64,000 bases of DNA from Armigeres subalbatus (Eukaryota > Arthropoda > Insecta > Diptera > Culicidae). The stretch's first letter is position 1; each line of letters opens with the position of its first letter. The stretch spans positions 372,001 through 436,000 of the forward strand of contig NW_026943146.1 of assembly GCF_024139115.2 (NCBI RefSeq). Direction: 5' to 3'. Positions 48,282 through 60,145 of this stretch are shown here, in pieces. The notes beneath the pieces are model-generated. The model was not told the DNA's origin and did not search any database. It saw only the letters and a list, made by a program, of their open reading frames with translations. The position numbers and the translations under genes are program-made.

Positions 48282-49376
48282 GGGTAAGACGGTATAATAG
48301 CCCTCCCCCCTAAGGGGCGGGTTGCATTGCTCGTCTCGTTTACTCTGGTTGGCCCCTATTAGGCAATACTTGCCCCTTAAAGGCAATACTTAAATGACTT
48401 ATTACTTTTCAACACAATTTAATATTGTTTCAAATTGTGTTTATTTCATATAGGGGGCATCGTCAATTATACCGAATTTGGATATGTGAAGAGTTCAGTG
48501 CGTGATCTCTCATGTTTCGGACAGCAGAACGATCGCGTGGTCGGACGAAATATTGTGTTCTGCATTGCGCGGCCGGTAATAAAAATAATCAGTTCAGTGC
48601 GTGATCTCTCATGTTTCGGACAGCGGAACGATCGCGCGGTCGGCCGAATTATTGTGTTCTGCATTGCGCGGCCGGTAATAAAATTAATCAGTTCAGTGCG
48701 TGGTCTCTCTTGTTTCGAAGCGGGCTTGGTAGTCATATGGCTACTGCTTCTGCCTCATACGCAGGAGGTCGTGAATTCAATCCCAGGTCCGTTCCATTCT
48801 CCTACTTTGTATCTTTCTCTTTATTTCTCATGTTCTAGCAATCGCTAGAACTGGAAATGGACTTCCATACCGTTTCCATTACTATTCCTATACCTTCAAT
48901 TTGAGTATTCTAACAGTAATCTGCTAGAATTGGAAATGAACTTATAGAGCTCGTTTCCTACATCCAATTAGAAATTCCATCAGTTACCTTCTCCTATCTA
49001 TCACATTGGCAGCTCGTTAACCAAGACGGACCTCTGCCTCTCCAACCTAACCCAGAAATTCCAACAAATTCCGCATGAACTCGTGGCAAGTGCAGAGGTA
49101 TATTCGGCTTGCAGTGGGCGAGTGATTGCATCATCATTTCCTCCCCTTCCCTACATTGACTTGCATTCTGACGTGGCAGGCGCCAGTATGACCTAACAAA
49201 TGAGATCACCAGTACTTGTACATTGAAGATGTGTGCTAGTCGCAAGCAAACATCTGTTGGTTCCCTGTGCAAGAACAGCTGATCTGGTCATAATGGAGTA
49301 GCAACTACGAGCAGTCAATCAAGCTCAAGCTCAAGCTCAAGCTATAGGGGGCATCGTCAATTATACCGTCTTACCC
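48282..49376. mobile_element. TA-flanked MITE (GGGTAAGACGGTATAAT termini) hosting a SINE
   Basis: The ends GGGTAAGACGGTATAAT and its inverse ATTATACCGTCTTACCC are perfect over 17 bp, with TA on both sides. Without the SINE at 48475-49342 and its duplicated target, the MITE is only about 200 bp. Confidence 0.8.
48475..49342 (+). mobile_element. tRNA-headed SINE-like retroposon with a tandem 5' block
   Basis: The insertion is bounded by a 26-bp direct duplication (48449-48474 and 49343-49368) and ends in CTCAAG repeats. It begins with 2.3 tandem copies of a 99-bp block (AGTTCAGTGCGTG starts at 48492, 48591 and 48690). The third copy runs into a tRNA-like region (GGCTTGGTAGTCATATGGCT, then GGTCGTGAATTCAATCCC as a box-B-like motif). 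A body of about 550 bp follows. It is not the Feilai type. No protein is encoded. Confidence 0.7.
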
Positions 49377-49377
49377 T

Positions 49378-50389
49378 ACATCAGCTCTGCGAACGTAATC
49401 GTCATACGTCTAATTCACTCTTGACTAGGGGATAATGTTGGTCCCATACGCTACCCCCACAGTTATGGAATGCTTAACGACTTTCTCAACATTCAATTAC
49501 TTCTAACCTTATATAAAAAGTGGCCCATTCAACAGATAGCTTTGGAAACCTCTTTATATAGCAGTCATTAGACCATGAGGAAATTAAAAACATTCTAATG
49601 AGCATTAATATTGCTTCTTGTACACATTTGTTTTTGTCAAGGTTTTTGTAAAAACTGACATACAACCAAAATGTCACTGAAAAGCAACGAAAATTGTTCT
49701 TTAGGATTTAAAAGAAAATCGTTTTGAAAGCAAATAATTAACTATGTCAGGAATAAATAAAGGATCGCTATTTGTTAAGCAATATCACATTTTTTCTTGA
49801 ATATTTACATCAAAATTCAACTCAAACGACCAAATTTTTCTGGGGCTTCAAATTTTCAGTGAAAGATGGTAAAATAATTGCTTTGGCACTAACTCGCTTC
49901 TATGAACTTCTTATTTTGGTATATCTAACTTTATTTTTATATTACAAACATATTAAAAGCTCGAATGAAAGCGTAATCTGTTCTTATTTTTTTAGCGTTT
50001 TGATATGTCATTGCATGTAACACAAGCTTTTGTACATACTATTATAAAAATTCAAGTATTTTTTTCAAGAATTTTGAAAAATCGGTGATAATCGGTGATA
50101 ATCAAATCCATTTCTCACATCATACTTCAAGCTTAAAGTGTTTCAGTTACTTGAATTTCATCAATAGGATGGTTTATGCTTATTAGTGTCACATGAAATG
50201 TGTCTGCCGACTAATAAGTTTTATTTCGGGATTAAAAACATTGCAAACAACCAAATAATTTTATCATAGCATTTGTGACAGCTATCTGACTATTCGACAG
50301 TTCAAACAACGAACAACGCGAATCAAATGTAAATATTTACACAGCATATTTTTTCATTCTCTAGAAGAATATCGTGTGAAAATCCAGAA
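49378..50389. other. hig intron, no feature seen
   Basis: A/T-rich intronic sequence; no gene or named repeat recognised. Confidence 0.3.
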
Positions 50390-51635
50390 ATGCCTTATAG
50401 AATAGTGCAAACTATTGAAAAAGGAGAAACGTGCCTCACTGTTGTTCCCTCACAATGGGAAAAATGATGGCACCTTGTTTTGGCCTAAGAAAAGTTGTGT
50501 GGAAAATTTGGCATTGGATGAAAATTCAGTTCCGGCAGATACCAGGGAGAGTCATGATTGCGTGAAAAAAAGAGTTTCACTCACGCGCGGAAGTAGAACT
50601 GGAGATAGAGAAAATGGAAGGTGTGACGAACACGGAGACTGGCGTTGCATCATCGGTTATTCCTTCTCCACCAGCAAAAAAAAGCTAGTCTTCGGAAGCC
50701 TGTCAACGCTGCTCGAGATGTGGTAAAAGATTTGAACCACTTGGCTCCGCAACCGAGCATCATCTTGCAAGAGAAAGCGACTGGAAGTGAAGTATCTGTG
50801 GTAAGAAAAAAATACAATTTGCCCAAAATTAAATTAACACAAATGTAATGCATTTTCAGAGCCAACATCCGGAAACAAAAATATTGATGATCGACGAAGG
50901 CTCATCCGATCATATGAGCAATGTAGTGTACATCCCACAACTTAAACAACCAACGCAACGCCAGACTCGAACAACGAAGGAATTACCACCGTTCTTAATA
51001 CCATACTGCTCAACCAATCCAACATTCTGGACAACCACATGAAAATGATGCAGTGGATAGCAAATATGCAGACCAAGCAGGAATACCTGATGAACGTTGC
51101 TTTGGACTGGAATTCAATCGGAGCTGCTCATAACAAACAATCGGAGATGATGTTTAAACCAATCAGCTCGTCCGACGAGCTGAACCAACTGGAGGAGGAT
51201 TTGAAAGATCCAGAAGTTCTTCAAAAGTATATGACACACATAAACTTTATCTGTGGAGGGAACGGTCTTGACTGCTGTTACAAGCTCATCTATTATTTCA
51301 TGACGCGTGAGTTTCTCACTGAATGTTCGTGGACTGGAAATTGTCGGGTAGAAGAAGAAAGTAAGTCAAATGATACTGCAGTTGGCGAAGTCTCCGATAC
51401 TAGCAAAGTTGCACTAAAGTTTTTCAAGAGGACTCGAACTCTTTTTATGAAGCTGATACTTCTCGCTGATAAGGACTTCACCGAGATCGATTGTGATGCT
51501 TTCTTCAAACGTGTGATGAGGAATAGCAAACAGAGGTTGACGACAGTCAAAACTATGTCCAAGCACAAGAACAGACCGAAGAACTTGAAATACAACACAC
51601 GAAAGATTGAACATGGAAAAGATGGCCACGGCTAA
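50390..51635 (+). pseudogene. DUF4806-domain gene, broken copy in the hig intron
   Basis: From the ATG at 50390 the product starts MPYRIVQTIEKGETCLTVV and hits a TGA near 50465. After a one-base shift it continues DGTLFWPKKSCVENLALDE, an N-terminal module that I recall from multi-copy mosquito genes. A good 59-bp intron (GTAAGA at 50801, TTTCAG ending at 50859) keeps the frame. Another shift occurs before 51039. The C-terminal frame 51039-51635 is open and contains DUF4806: FKPISSSDELNQLEEDL and FLTECSWTGNC. It is antisense to hig. The function of the family is unknown. The intron argues against a processed retrocopy. Confidence 0.7.
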
Positions 51636-52438
51636 CTGGATGAAGAGAACAACGACAAAGAGAATTGATATGATCAGTATGATCAATGTTATTCATTATT
51701 TTACTCTTTTTATTTCAGAGTCATTTTGATACAAAAACGTGCGTTAGAAAACGAAAGATCCACCATCCCGCCATAAGTGTACAGCCCCTTACGTAATATG
51801 TGTACGGCCCCTTATGTGTATAAGCGATTGGAGATCCACGGCCAACTAGTTGTACCTTATGTTTGATCATTTTTATCAAATTGTGCTTTGAGTTCTATTG
51901 ATATGATTAAAAATGTGGCAGACGAGCGTTAGTTATACAGGATTTGTTGTACAACTGCGCGTTTTTTCTGTAAACTAAGTACAATAAACTAGCGATAGAT
52001 ATCCTCAGTATACATGGTGAATTTACGATACAGCTTATCTAATAGTTTATATTTTCCATGTTAGACCAATCTCCCGAAGCCCAGAGAACAGCTACAATAG
52101 AACAAAATAAGTATTTGTTAAATGCGGAATAGTTTATATTTAGCTTTAAGCTACAAACAAATTCGTGATTTAAAAAGGCTTATAAAATAGCATTTCACGG
52201 GTTTTATTGGCCACGATAAAACATTTATTAGGAGAACGAAAAAATTAAAAATAATCTAGTTTTATCATTGCTGTTATAATGATGTCTAAATGCAAATAAA
52301 ATTCAAAGTATTCAAATTCCAATAGCATTTACCAGGATAGCGATAAAATCATTCAGAGCATAGGTGACTATAATAAAACTTTGTTAAAATATGTATAAAG
52401 CATTTTGGTGAAGGAAATGTTACTTGGGTACTCTAACA
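51636..52438. other. hig intron, no feature seen
   Basis: A/T-rich sequence between the DUF4806 relic and the hAT element; nothing recognised. Confidence 0.3.
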
Positions 52439-52446
52439 ATCTATAT

Positions 52447-54447
52447 CAGGCCTGCCCAATCTTTTCAAGTCACGAGACAAATTTCAGAATTAACATCTTC
52501 TGACGGGCCAAACAATATTCGGCAATTTTTTATATACTAAATACTAAAATTATGAAACATTGAGTTTTTTTTCTCATTTTTTCCTGAATGGCAAAAAAAT
52601 CTTCAGAGAAGAATTAAACACGATTGAAACATAAAACATAAAATAGTTGCTTATTATTGAATATTGTTTTCGCAATTGAAATTGTTATTGCATATTGTTT
52701 TCGCAATCAGTGACCAAAATTCACAAACAGGATTCGAAGTTTTTTACTGCTTTTTTTTAATGTGCTGAGATGAGAGATGTTTTCTTTCTGGTCGTTGATG
52801 GTTGTCATTGTATTGGAGGTCGATAATCTCCATTTGAAACATTTCGGATACATTTTATTGTTCTCATCATAAAACGGTGTTGAAAAAATGGATAATGCGT
52901 AAATGTGTTCTATAAAATTAACAAGGTGAAGGAAATGTACCAGTTTTTAGCAACAAACTGTACAAACATGTTTCGCGCCAATTTCGTTTCATAAGCTTTA
53001 ATGTTGGATACTAAAAGTTCGACGTGGTGATGCGTGCCTTACAGCTTTAAGTTCAAATCATTTAAATGTCTGGTAATATTTACCAGAAAAGCTAAGCCAC
53101 TCTCCCATTCAGGATCTTTCAGTTCGGGCATTGGGTTTCTTTATCTTGTAAGAAATAGAGCGATTTCGTTTCGAAGAGAATAAATCCTCCCATGTCTGGT
53201 TCTACGAATTTCGCAACAATACAGCAAATATCCGTATTCTTCTTCCATTTCCGTCAAAATCATTCAGAATTGGTGGTTGTGGACCCCTCGCGTTGATAAA
53301 GTCAATTACTTCAGGAATATCAATCGTTTTCGCTCATAGATTCACCGAACCATACCACTGTGATTGCATTTTCTTTCTTAGAAATGACACAATGCCAGCG
53401 TTCTTTACCGTCATTGCCAGTGCCGGCTCCATCAGTTGTAAGGCCACCTAAGTTTTGAGAGGAGTGTCCAAGCCTCTTCATGCAGGGTTAACAGCTCCCC
53501 TCAGGTCTTTCTCGGTCGTTCCGCTCATTAGGGTCAAAACTGATAATTCCTTCTTGATTTAAAGATGATCATCAACTCCCTTGTCCCTTTATGAAGGCAG
53601 CTACCTGCACCAAGTATTCAATATCGGTATTGTCATCGATTGCGAGAGAGTAGAATTTGAACCAGGCGGCTTTTCCACGTAACGTAGTTTTCTAATCTTC
53701 TGCAAGAACTTATGCTACTGAAGGAGACTTTTTCCTAAGAGCACACGATGCCGACAATAGCCGATGTGCATCCCAAGTTCACAATCCTGGAATAGTTTCA
53801 TTCATTTTGCCAAAATCTCACTAACAGCAAAACTGGCCCGTACTGCATTTTCTGGCTTCGTGTTTGTCAGAGTGAAGAGAGTTTGCTGCTTCGATAATCC
53901 ACTGTTTCACAAATAATTTGAATCAATAATGGAAATTTAAATTAAATGAGCATCTTATCTTTGAAGCTTCTTTAACATTTGTTATCTTCCTAGTTCAGTG
54001 TAAATGTCGTATGGATGCTTGGTTTCGTAATGTCGTTTCAGATCATATTCCTTCAACACAGCAACACTTTCCGAAAAAAATGAGAAAACCGGCTTTCCTT
54101 TGTTGAATGTGAAAACGCGGTGTTCCACATCAACCTTTCGTTTCATTGGGTCACTCTGGTCACTCAATCCAGCCATTTCAAAATATGTAAACTATTATAT
54201 TTTAATTCCAATACAAATAAAAGGAATTATTGGATACGTTAAGTTAATGGCGCGATTACCAAACTTTTTTTTATAAACCGGTGATATCTTACAGTATTTA
54301 TTAATAAATTATAAAAAAGAAGCTCCTGGAGCCACATATAAAAGCTGGTGGGCCGGTTATGAAATATTTTCTACCACGGTGCGCGGGCCACAAAAAATGG
54401 AGCTGAGGGCCGCATCCGGCCCGCGGGCCGTACGTTGGGCAGCCCTG
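52447..54447 (-). mobile_element. hAT-family transposon, degenerate, exact 8-bp TSD
   Basis: The termini CAGGCCTGCCCAATC and, inverted, CAGGGCTGCCCAACG are inverted repeats of hAT type. ATCTATAT is duplicated exactly on both sides (52439-52446 and 54448-54455). It is 2001 bp. The minus-strand start of a transposase survives near 54176, with the rest decayed. The subterminal GGGCCGGATGCGGCCC-like G/C-rich stretch is typical of such elements. Confidence 0.9.
53982..54176 (-). pseudogene. hAT transposase N-terminal remnant
   Basis: The 64-codon frame contains KRKVDVEHR and then ESVAVLKEYDLKRHYETKHP. This is the BED-finger-like start found in ZBED5/GTF2IRD2-like hAT transposases. The first Cys pair of the finger is lost (FSFFSESVAV where CxxC is usual). 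The frame ends at a stop after YTELGR. Downstream to 52450 only broken pieces remain. Confidence 0.75.
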
Positions 54448-54455
54448 ATCTATAT

Positions 54456-55048
54456 TATACTTTTTTTTTGTTTTTGACAAAATTACCGGCGGTTTTCGGA
54501 AGCCACTTCGTAATTGTTTTAAGATTGTGCATATCATAGTTGTGTAGGTTTTCTCCGTGAATAACGCAAGCTAGCTATAAAATACATATTTCCGATATTT
54601 CTTCTTACATTTTCCATACAGATTTCGAATGAGGTCAGCATTTTTCAAAAATTGACAGATTTGGATAAAATTTTTAATGAAGTAAGAGGGCAGCCCATCA
54701 AAAACAACAGCATAAGTTATTTCCCATATTGACTGGAGCCACCCTAATACACATATTTAAAATATATATTTTTCCACTTGTATGCAGATACCTTTATTTT
54801 AGGTCGCACAACATTGTAGAGAGCAAAAATGTAACTGTCATCAGGGAAATTCATTGCTGGATGTGACAATTTCGTATAATTTATCTAATATAAGGAAGAC
54901 AACTGGTAACTGATTTTTATTTTCGAGAACTGTTTGAACGAGATTAATAGTACGAAAAAAATCTCCACAAAACAAATAACGGAAATCGCTTTATTGAATT
55001 CAGAAAAGCGATAAATTAGCAAGTAAATTAGTTACAGCCCATACTTAC
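54456..55048. other. hig intron, 5' end
   Basis: Intronic sequence from the hAT element to the donor GTAAGT at 55048; no other feature seen. Confidence 0.4.
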
Positions 55049-55219
55049 ATTTGGGTAGACCTCCTGACCATCGTCCATTATCCTGACAGGCAATTATAGG
55101 CTGACCTTGCATCATGTATTCCGGGTTGCAATTGAACTGCACAACGTCCCCAGCTCTGTAGGGAGGCGTTCCCTGTGCGTAACCATTCTGTGGAGCTCCG
55201 GGGTGGAAACACTGAACCT
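55049..55219 (-). CDS. hig: hikaru genki-like protein, CCP exon
   Basis: One CCP domain: VQCFHPGAPQNGY, then QFNCNPEYMMQ, then IACQDNGRWSGGLPKC. The acceptor is TTATTCAG and the donor GTAAGT. The exon starts with two bases of a split Glu codon and ends one base into a Cys codon that the exon at 44452-44693 completes, so both neighbours agree in phase. Confidence 0.85.
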
Positions 55220-55286
55220 CTGAATAAAATAGTCATCTTGTAGTGTAAAACCCAGTCACGTCTCATACTCCACTCCAATAACCTAC

Positions 55287-55650
55287 CGACGCACGTCGGG
55301 AACGGGCCACCCCACTCTCCAGATGGCAAACAAATTGCTTCACTGGGCCCTCGTAGCCCGTACCCAGGCGGACAGGAGAATGCTGACCGGCCTCCGACCT
55401 CACGCGAAAGTATAGCCACTCTCGGTGCTGACCCATTACTGTTGGCTTGGATTGGCACCTCGCCGCATTCGACACTCTCGCATACGGGAAGAGGAGCGCT
55501 CCAATTGCCACTTGGCAGACAAGTAATTTCCGGTGTACCGATCAGTGCGTTTCCATTCGTACACGAAAACAGCACCCGGATGCCCATCATCGTCTCCGAT
55601 GTGCTGGCGGAAAGTCCACGTCGCACTTGAATTTCGTTGCAGTGAACTGG
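55287..55650 (-). CDS. hig: hikaru genki-like protein, double-CCP exon
   Basis: Two CCP domains in one exon. The first runs from HCNEIQVRRGL through LFSCTNGN to CLPSGNWSAPLPVC; the second from ECGEVPIQANSNGS through FSCPPGYGLRG to CLPSGEWGGPFPTC. The acceptor is CAATCCACAG and the donor GTAGGT. The exon begins in phase 0, as left by the Ig exon, and ends one base into the next codon. Confidence 0.9.
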
Positions 55651-56108
55651 CTGTGGATTGGAGAAAAAGAAAAGAATAGTAGAAATATAAGCGGCACATC
55701 AAATGCGGGAAATATGAATTATTGATTTTATTTGTAAAACTAAATTGTTGTAATGGAGAGCTAATCACACTCGACTCGTGTAAAAATGAAACATGAATTC
55801 GTTATACCTAAATCTGTCTGAAGGGATCATTGAACAAATGTCAGAAAACCAATCAGATATCATAACAAGATTTTTGTTATTTAGCTGATATCGTACCATA
55901 TGGAATATAAATTCATTCAAAGGCAATTTCAATTTTATTATTTACAGGCTAGGAATTAAATCAGGTCACATTGATAAATTGTTTTTGGAGTAGGTATGTC
56001 AGAAAGTTTTACAATTTTAGTCCATTTTACTGCCCATTCAAGCAACCACAACGAAAGACACCGTCATCTCGTACCAGCGAGTGAACCTAATGGAAAAATC
56101 TTGCTCAC
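55651..56108. other. hig intron between the Ig and double-CCP exons
   Basis: A 458-bp intron, with donor GTGAGC at 56108 and acceptor CAATCCACAG ending at 55651. It is A/T rich, with no feature inside. Confidence 0.7.
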
Positions 56109-56419
56109 CTTAACAATCACTTCCACAGCGTGTGTGTGCCGAGCCGGTGTTACACAGGTGAAAATTCCAGAATCATCCTTCACCGCATGCATGATGCTGA
56201 TTCGGTACTCCAGCTGCGGATCGCGTCCCTCGTCCGAGCTCCAACCTTCCGGATATTTCCTGTAGTCATGGCTGACATTCCATTTCGGATTGCCAAAGCG
56301 TCTCATCCAAAGACACTCCAGGTGGACGGTCGTTCCCGGGTACACAATGAGCTTGCCGTCGTTACTTTGCGCAATTGGCCCATTTTGGTGACGAATCAAA
56401 ATCGTTGGCGGTTTTTCCA
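56109..56419 (-). CDS. hig: hikaru genki-like protein, Ig-domain exon
   Basis: A single V/I-type immunoglobulin domain: the first Cys is in TVHLECLWMRR, a Trp follows in NPKWNVSHDY, and the second Cys is in the DDSGIFTCVTP motif. The combination of an Ig domain followed by CCP domains is the hallmark of Hikaru genki. The acceptor is TTTTCACAG and the donor GTGAGC. Two bases at the start complete a Met codon begun in the exon at 56715. Confidence 0.9.
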
Positions 56420-56714
56420 CTGTGAAAATGTTAGACGTAGAATTTTTGGTCATTTTATAACTGGCAGTTGTGTGTAATATGAAAGGACGTGAAATCCGGT
56501 TGACTTTAAGGTAAAAATGACTTCACATGTTAGTCCAATATAGTAAAAAAACAGTGAAATGTTATTGTTAAGATCTAAGTATTCAAAAGATGATCCTTGA
56601 AAAAAGTTCTGAAGAATTCGAGTCAAGATAAGGATAGATGAAATTTGTATTATCAGTGCTCTTCTTGACCACATGCATTCGCTGATAATGAAAATTAAAA
56701 TTATTGGCACCTAC

Positions 56715-56833
56715 TTGCATAATCATTTTCCTGATTTAATCCAAAGCATGATGGCTTTTGACCTGTCCATTCAGATCGAACACATGTCCTAACGCTGGTT
56801 CCGATCATTGCATATTTCCCAATGTCTATGCAC
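56715..56833 (-). CDS. hig: hikaru genki-like protein, half-CCP exon (most 5' exon seen)
   Basis: It encodes the second half of a CCP domain: CIDIGKYAMIGTSVRTCVR, then EWTGQKPSC. The acceptor is TTCTTTTCAG and the donor GTAGGT. The first half of this CCP and the signal peptide must lie in upstream exons. I could not find them between 56834 and 64000, so the gene probably continues beyond the window. Confidence 0.8.
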
Positions 56834-57760
56834 CTGAAAAGAAATAAAATGTCGTTAATGCTTGAAAAATCAATCAACTGATTTTGGTACAACGTGTTTT
56901 GCTGTGATAATTATCAAAAGACATTAATTATACTCGTCGAGTTATGACGTATATCTTTTCAAACGGAATTCAATAAATATTCGACAAAATCGCGTACTGT
57001 TCTGATCCCGAACGTGATTCGAATATTCGGTTTTGAAAAATTATCGAAAATGTTCTTCTCCAGAATTCAAAGGGTGGAGAAAATATTAATCAGCACTATA
57101 CTTCCGTTTTATGCATGACCCACCAAACATGGGATAAATATGAATATGACAGCGATATATTAGGTTCAAAGAAAAACAATTATTAGAAAAACGAAGGCGG
57201 TTCCCCATAGAAAGAAATATCCTAACTTAAGCACATGGGTATGGCTAATTAAATTTTCCAACATTTTTACGCGAATGTCCTTATCCATGAAACATAATAC
57301 ATACTCACACCTGCAAGTGATAAATCATCGTTCAATGCAACATTCTGATACATAATTCAATTCATTTTAGAATGGGAGGCCTGTTTGAAAATAAACCGGA
57401 AATCATCAACAGCTTAGAAATGAGGCTTCTCACTTTAGCTATGCTGCTAGCATCACTCTTCTATTTCGAGAATGGCAACATTTGATAACGGAAACAATGG
57501 TGGCGGGGGTAGAGGATGGAAAGTATGTGATGAAATTGAAATGGTGAGGGAGAAGATGATATGCTTCACAAAACATCCCCTCATAATGTATTGGAAAAAG
57601 GAGAATAGCGGGATATTGGTTTAAAAGCACTTATTGACAGTGGGGGAAATTGCTGTTACATGTTGGCTTTTGCGTGGTAGAAGCTGAACAGTAGGATAAA
57701 ATGCAGCAAAACTTGACTATGCTAAAATGTTACGTTTTTTAGATTATTTTGTTTTAAAGC
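56834..57760. other. hig intron, no feature seen
   Basis: A/T-rich sequence upstream of the first visible hig exon. No exon with a CCP first half or signal peptide was recognised. Confidence 0.35.
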
Positions 57761-57988
57761 TTTCTTCTTCATCTCATTGGCATTACATCACTCACTAGGA
57801 CATTGCCTTGCAGCTTAGTGTTCATTCAAGAGCTCACAGTTACTAACTGCAAGGTTTCTAAGCCAAGTTTTCTTTTTTTTTTGCACTCGTATATCATGAG
57901 GCTAAAACAAGGATACTTTTATGCCCAGGGAAGACCAAAAATTTCTAATCCGAGAATTTCCATGACCCGACCGGCCATCGACCTGCAG
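57761..57988 (-). mobile_element. Feilai-like SINE, head lost
   Basis: The minus strand has the body (CTTTTATGCCCAGGG and GAACACTAAGCTGCAAGGCA inverses) and a GAA-rich tail. The tRNA-like head with boxes A and B is missing beyond 57988. Confidence 0.75.
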
Positions 57989-58364
57989 ACTCACCATATT
58001 TGTTTATTGATTTCAAAGAAGCAAGTACGGTTCAGTGAAAAGAAATTTGCAGTGACAGATAATGTCTTAATACGGTTTTCGGACGAAACTGATTAGACTG
58101 ATACGCGCACATTGTTGATGGCTCAAAATCAAGTACACTGGGGTCGCTTTTCACGCGTTTTTTACGCGGTTTTTGGTATTTAAGCGGATTTTCAAAAAAA
58201 AAAATTATCGATTTTTCAAAAAAGTCTTGAAATTACGTGAAAATCATAAAAAGTTAATTTTTGATCGATTTTTTCAAAAGTCGTTTTTACGCGGATTTCG
58301 GATTTTACGCGGTTTTTGAAGAAATATTCTAAGTCTTTTTCAAGAGTATTTAATGGAGGTATGA

Positions 58365-58965
58365 TGCTGGGTCATTAGAGCGAAGGCCGTCAATCCCGAA
58401 GGTCATTAGGCCACAGCCATTAGGCCGAATGAGAAGTGAGAAATGATAAATGAGGGGTAGTATGTAGTGAGTAGTGAGTAGAAGTGAGTAGCAGGAAGGG
58501 AAAAAAGAGAAGGGAGAAGTAAGAAGTATCAGGTGATAAGTGAGAAGTGAGGAAGTAAGAAGTGAGGAAATGAAAAGTTAAAAGTGAGTAGTAAGAAGTG
58601 AGAAGTGAGAAGCGAGAAGTGAGTAGTGAGATGTGAGAGGTGACAAGTGAGAATTAAGAAGTTATATGTGAGAAGTGAGAAATAATATGTGAGATGTGAG
58701 AAGTGATAAGTGAGAAATTAGAAGTAATATGTGAGATGTTAGAAGCAAGAAGGAAGAAGTGTGGATGTGAAGTGAGAAGCGAGAAGTGAGAAGTAAGAAG
58801 GAAGGAATGAGAAGTGACAAGTGAGAAATTAGATACGGTAAATGAGATTTGAGATGTGAGAAGTAAGAAGCGAGAAGAGAGAAGTAAAAAGTACGAAGTG
58901 AAAAATGAGAAGTGTGAAGTAAGTAGTGTAAAATGAGAAGTGAGGATTAAGAAGTGAATAGTGAA
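58365..58965. repeat. Heptamer minisatellite (GTGAGAA-type) with a TTCGGCC-like head
   Basis: It begins ATGCTGGGTCATTAGAGCG then CATTAGGCCGAATG, related to the TTCGGCC repeat. About 530 bp of imperfect GAAGTGAGAAGTGAG units follow. Confidence 0.8.
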
Positions 58966-59765
58966 AAGTTTTTTTTGCCACTGCGACCAATTATTAGATC
59001 TATTGTAACGTTACCCGTATCCTTAGTGTTTAAGTGCATGTCGAATTACTCCAGTGCTATTGAGAAGCAATGCAGTATCGGTTTCGATACAGTTGTTGTT
59101 TTGTTTTCTCAAGACCACCATGGCAAGGTCCCGCTATTCAGACCCTTCATAGAGGAATCCCATTGAAGGCGCGCCTCTTATCAATAGGAAATCAATCCTT
59201 TCTTGAGAAAACAGAATAGTAATATGTACTGTTTTTGGCCATACATCAGAGCCCTAGCCACATCCTTGTCTTGCTTCTAGAATATCATCAGTAAAACTCT
59301 TAGAAGCCGGGATTTAGCTCTGTCGATAATACCATTTCAAGCAAGAGAATTGGTTCAGTAATAAGAACTTCCGTGTGTTCCTCTTCCCTACCATTTTTCA
59401 CCAGTTCATAAAGAGTTAGTACGTATTTAAACCTCTAACTCGATTTTTCCAGCAGTCAGTTCAGCCTAGGACCGGGTACCGCGGTTTTTTTTCACTAATT
59501 GCTTGAAAAGTTGTTTCCGCTACATACAGTTTAGCCTCAAACAAGAGGAATGCGAGTCATTCAACTATCTGCAAGGTAACATTAAATATGTTTTATTTCT
59601 GAAACTGCTGTTGGTAACGGGGACTAAATACGATGAATCCTAAATTACCACAACTTATTGCCCTAGCTAGAAAAATGGATTAAGCTAGGGCTCTGTTTGG
59701 TAGATCTTACACCGCAACACACTACGTCAAAGTGATCTACCGTGTTACGGGAAAGAGACGTTTAA
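58966..59765. other. Unique sequence inside the minisatellite
   Basis: About 800 bp of non-repeat sequence separates two heptamer arrays. No domain or termini were recognised; it may be an unrecognised insertion. Confidence 0.35.
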
Positions 59766-60143
59766 TACTGAGTAGTGAGAAACGAGAGGTGTGAACGATA
59801 AATGCGAAGCGGGAAGAATAATTAAAAAATGGAGGATGATAGTAAGATGGTCGATGTGAGAAGTGAGAAATAGGAAGGGAGAAATGAGAAGTGAGAAAAC
59901 GGTCGCGAGAAGTGAGGTGTGAGATTTGGGAAGTGTGAAGTAAGGAATGATATGCGAGTAGTGAGAAGTAAAAGATGAGCAGTGGAAAGTGATTTTTGAA
60001 AAGTGAAAAGTGAGAAGTAAATAGTGAGAAATGAGAAGTTAAATGTGAGGAGTCAGAAGTGAGAAATAAGAAGTGAGAAGTAATATGTGAGATGTAAGAA
60101 GTGTGAAATAAGAAGGGAGAAGTGAAAAAGTAGAAATGAGAAA
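59766..60143. repeat. Heptamer minisatellite, second block
   Basis: Imperfect GTGAGAA/GAAGTGA units, interrupted at 60144 by the mariner and continuing after 61303. Confidence 0.8.
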
Positions 60144-60145
60144 TA

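Noticed and set aside
48716..48800. A tRNA gene on the plus strand
   Set aside because: A tRNA-like part of a retroposon; a degenerate box B and no clear acceptor stem.
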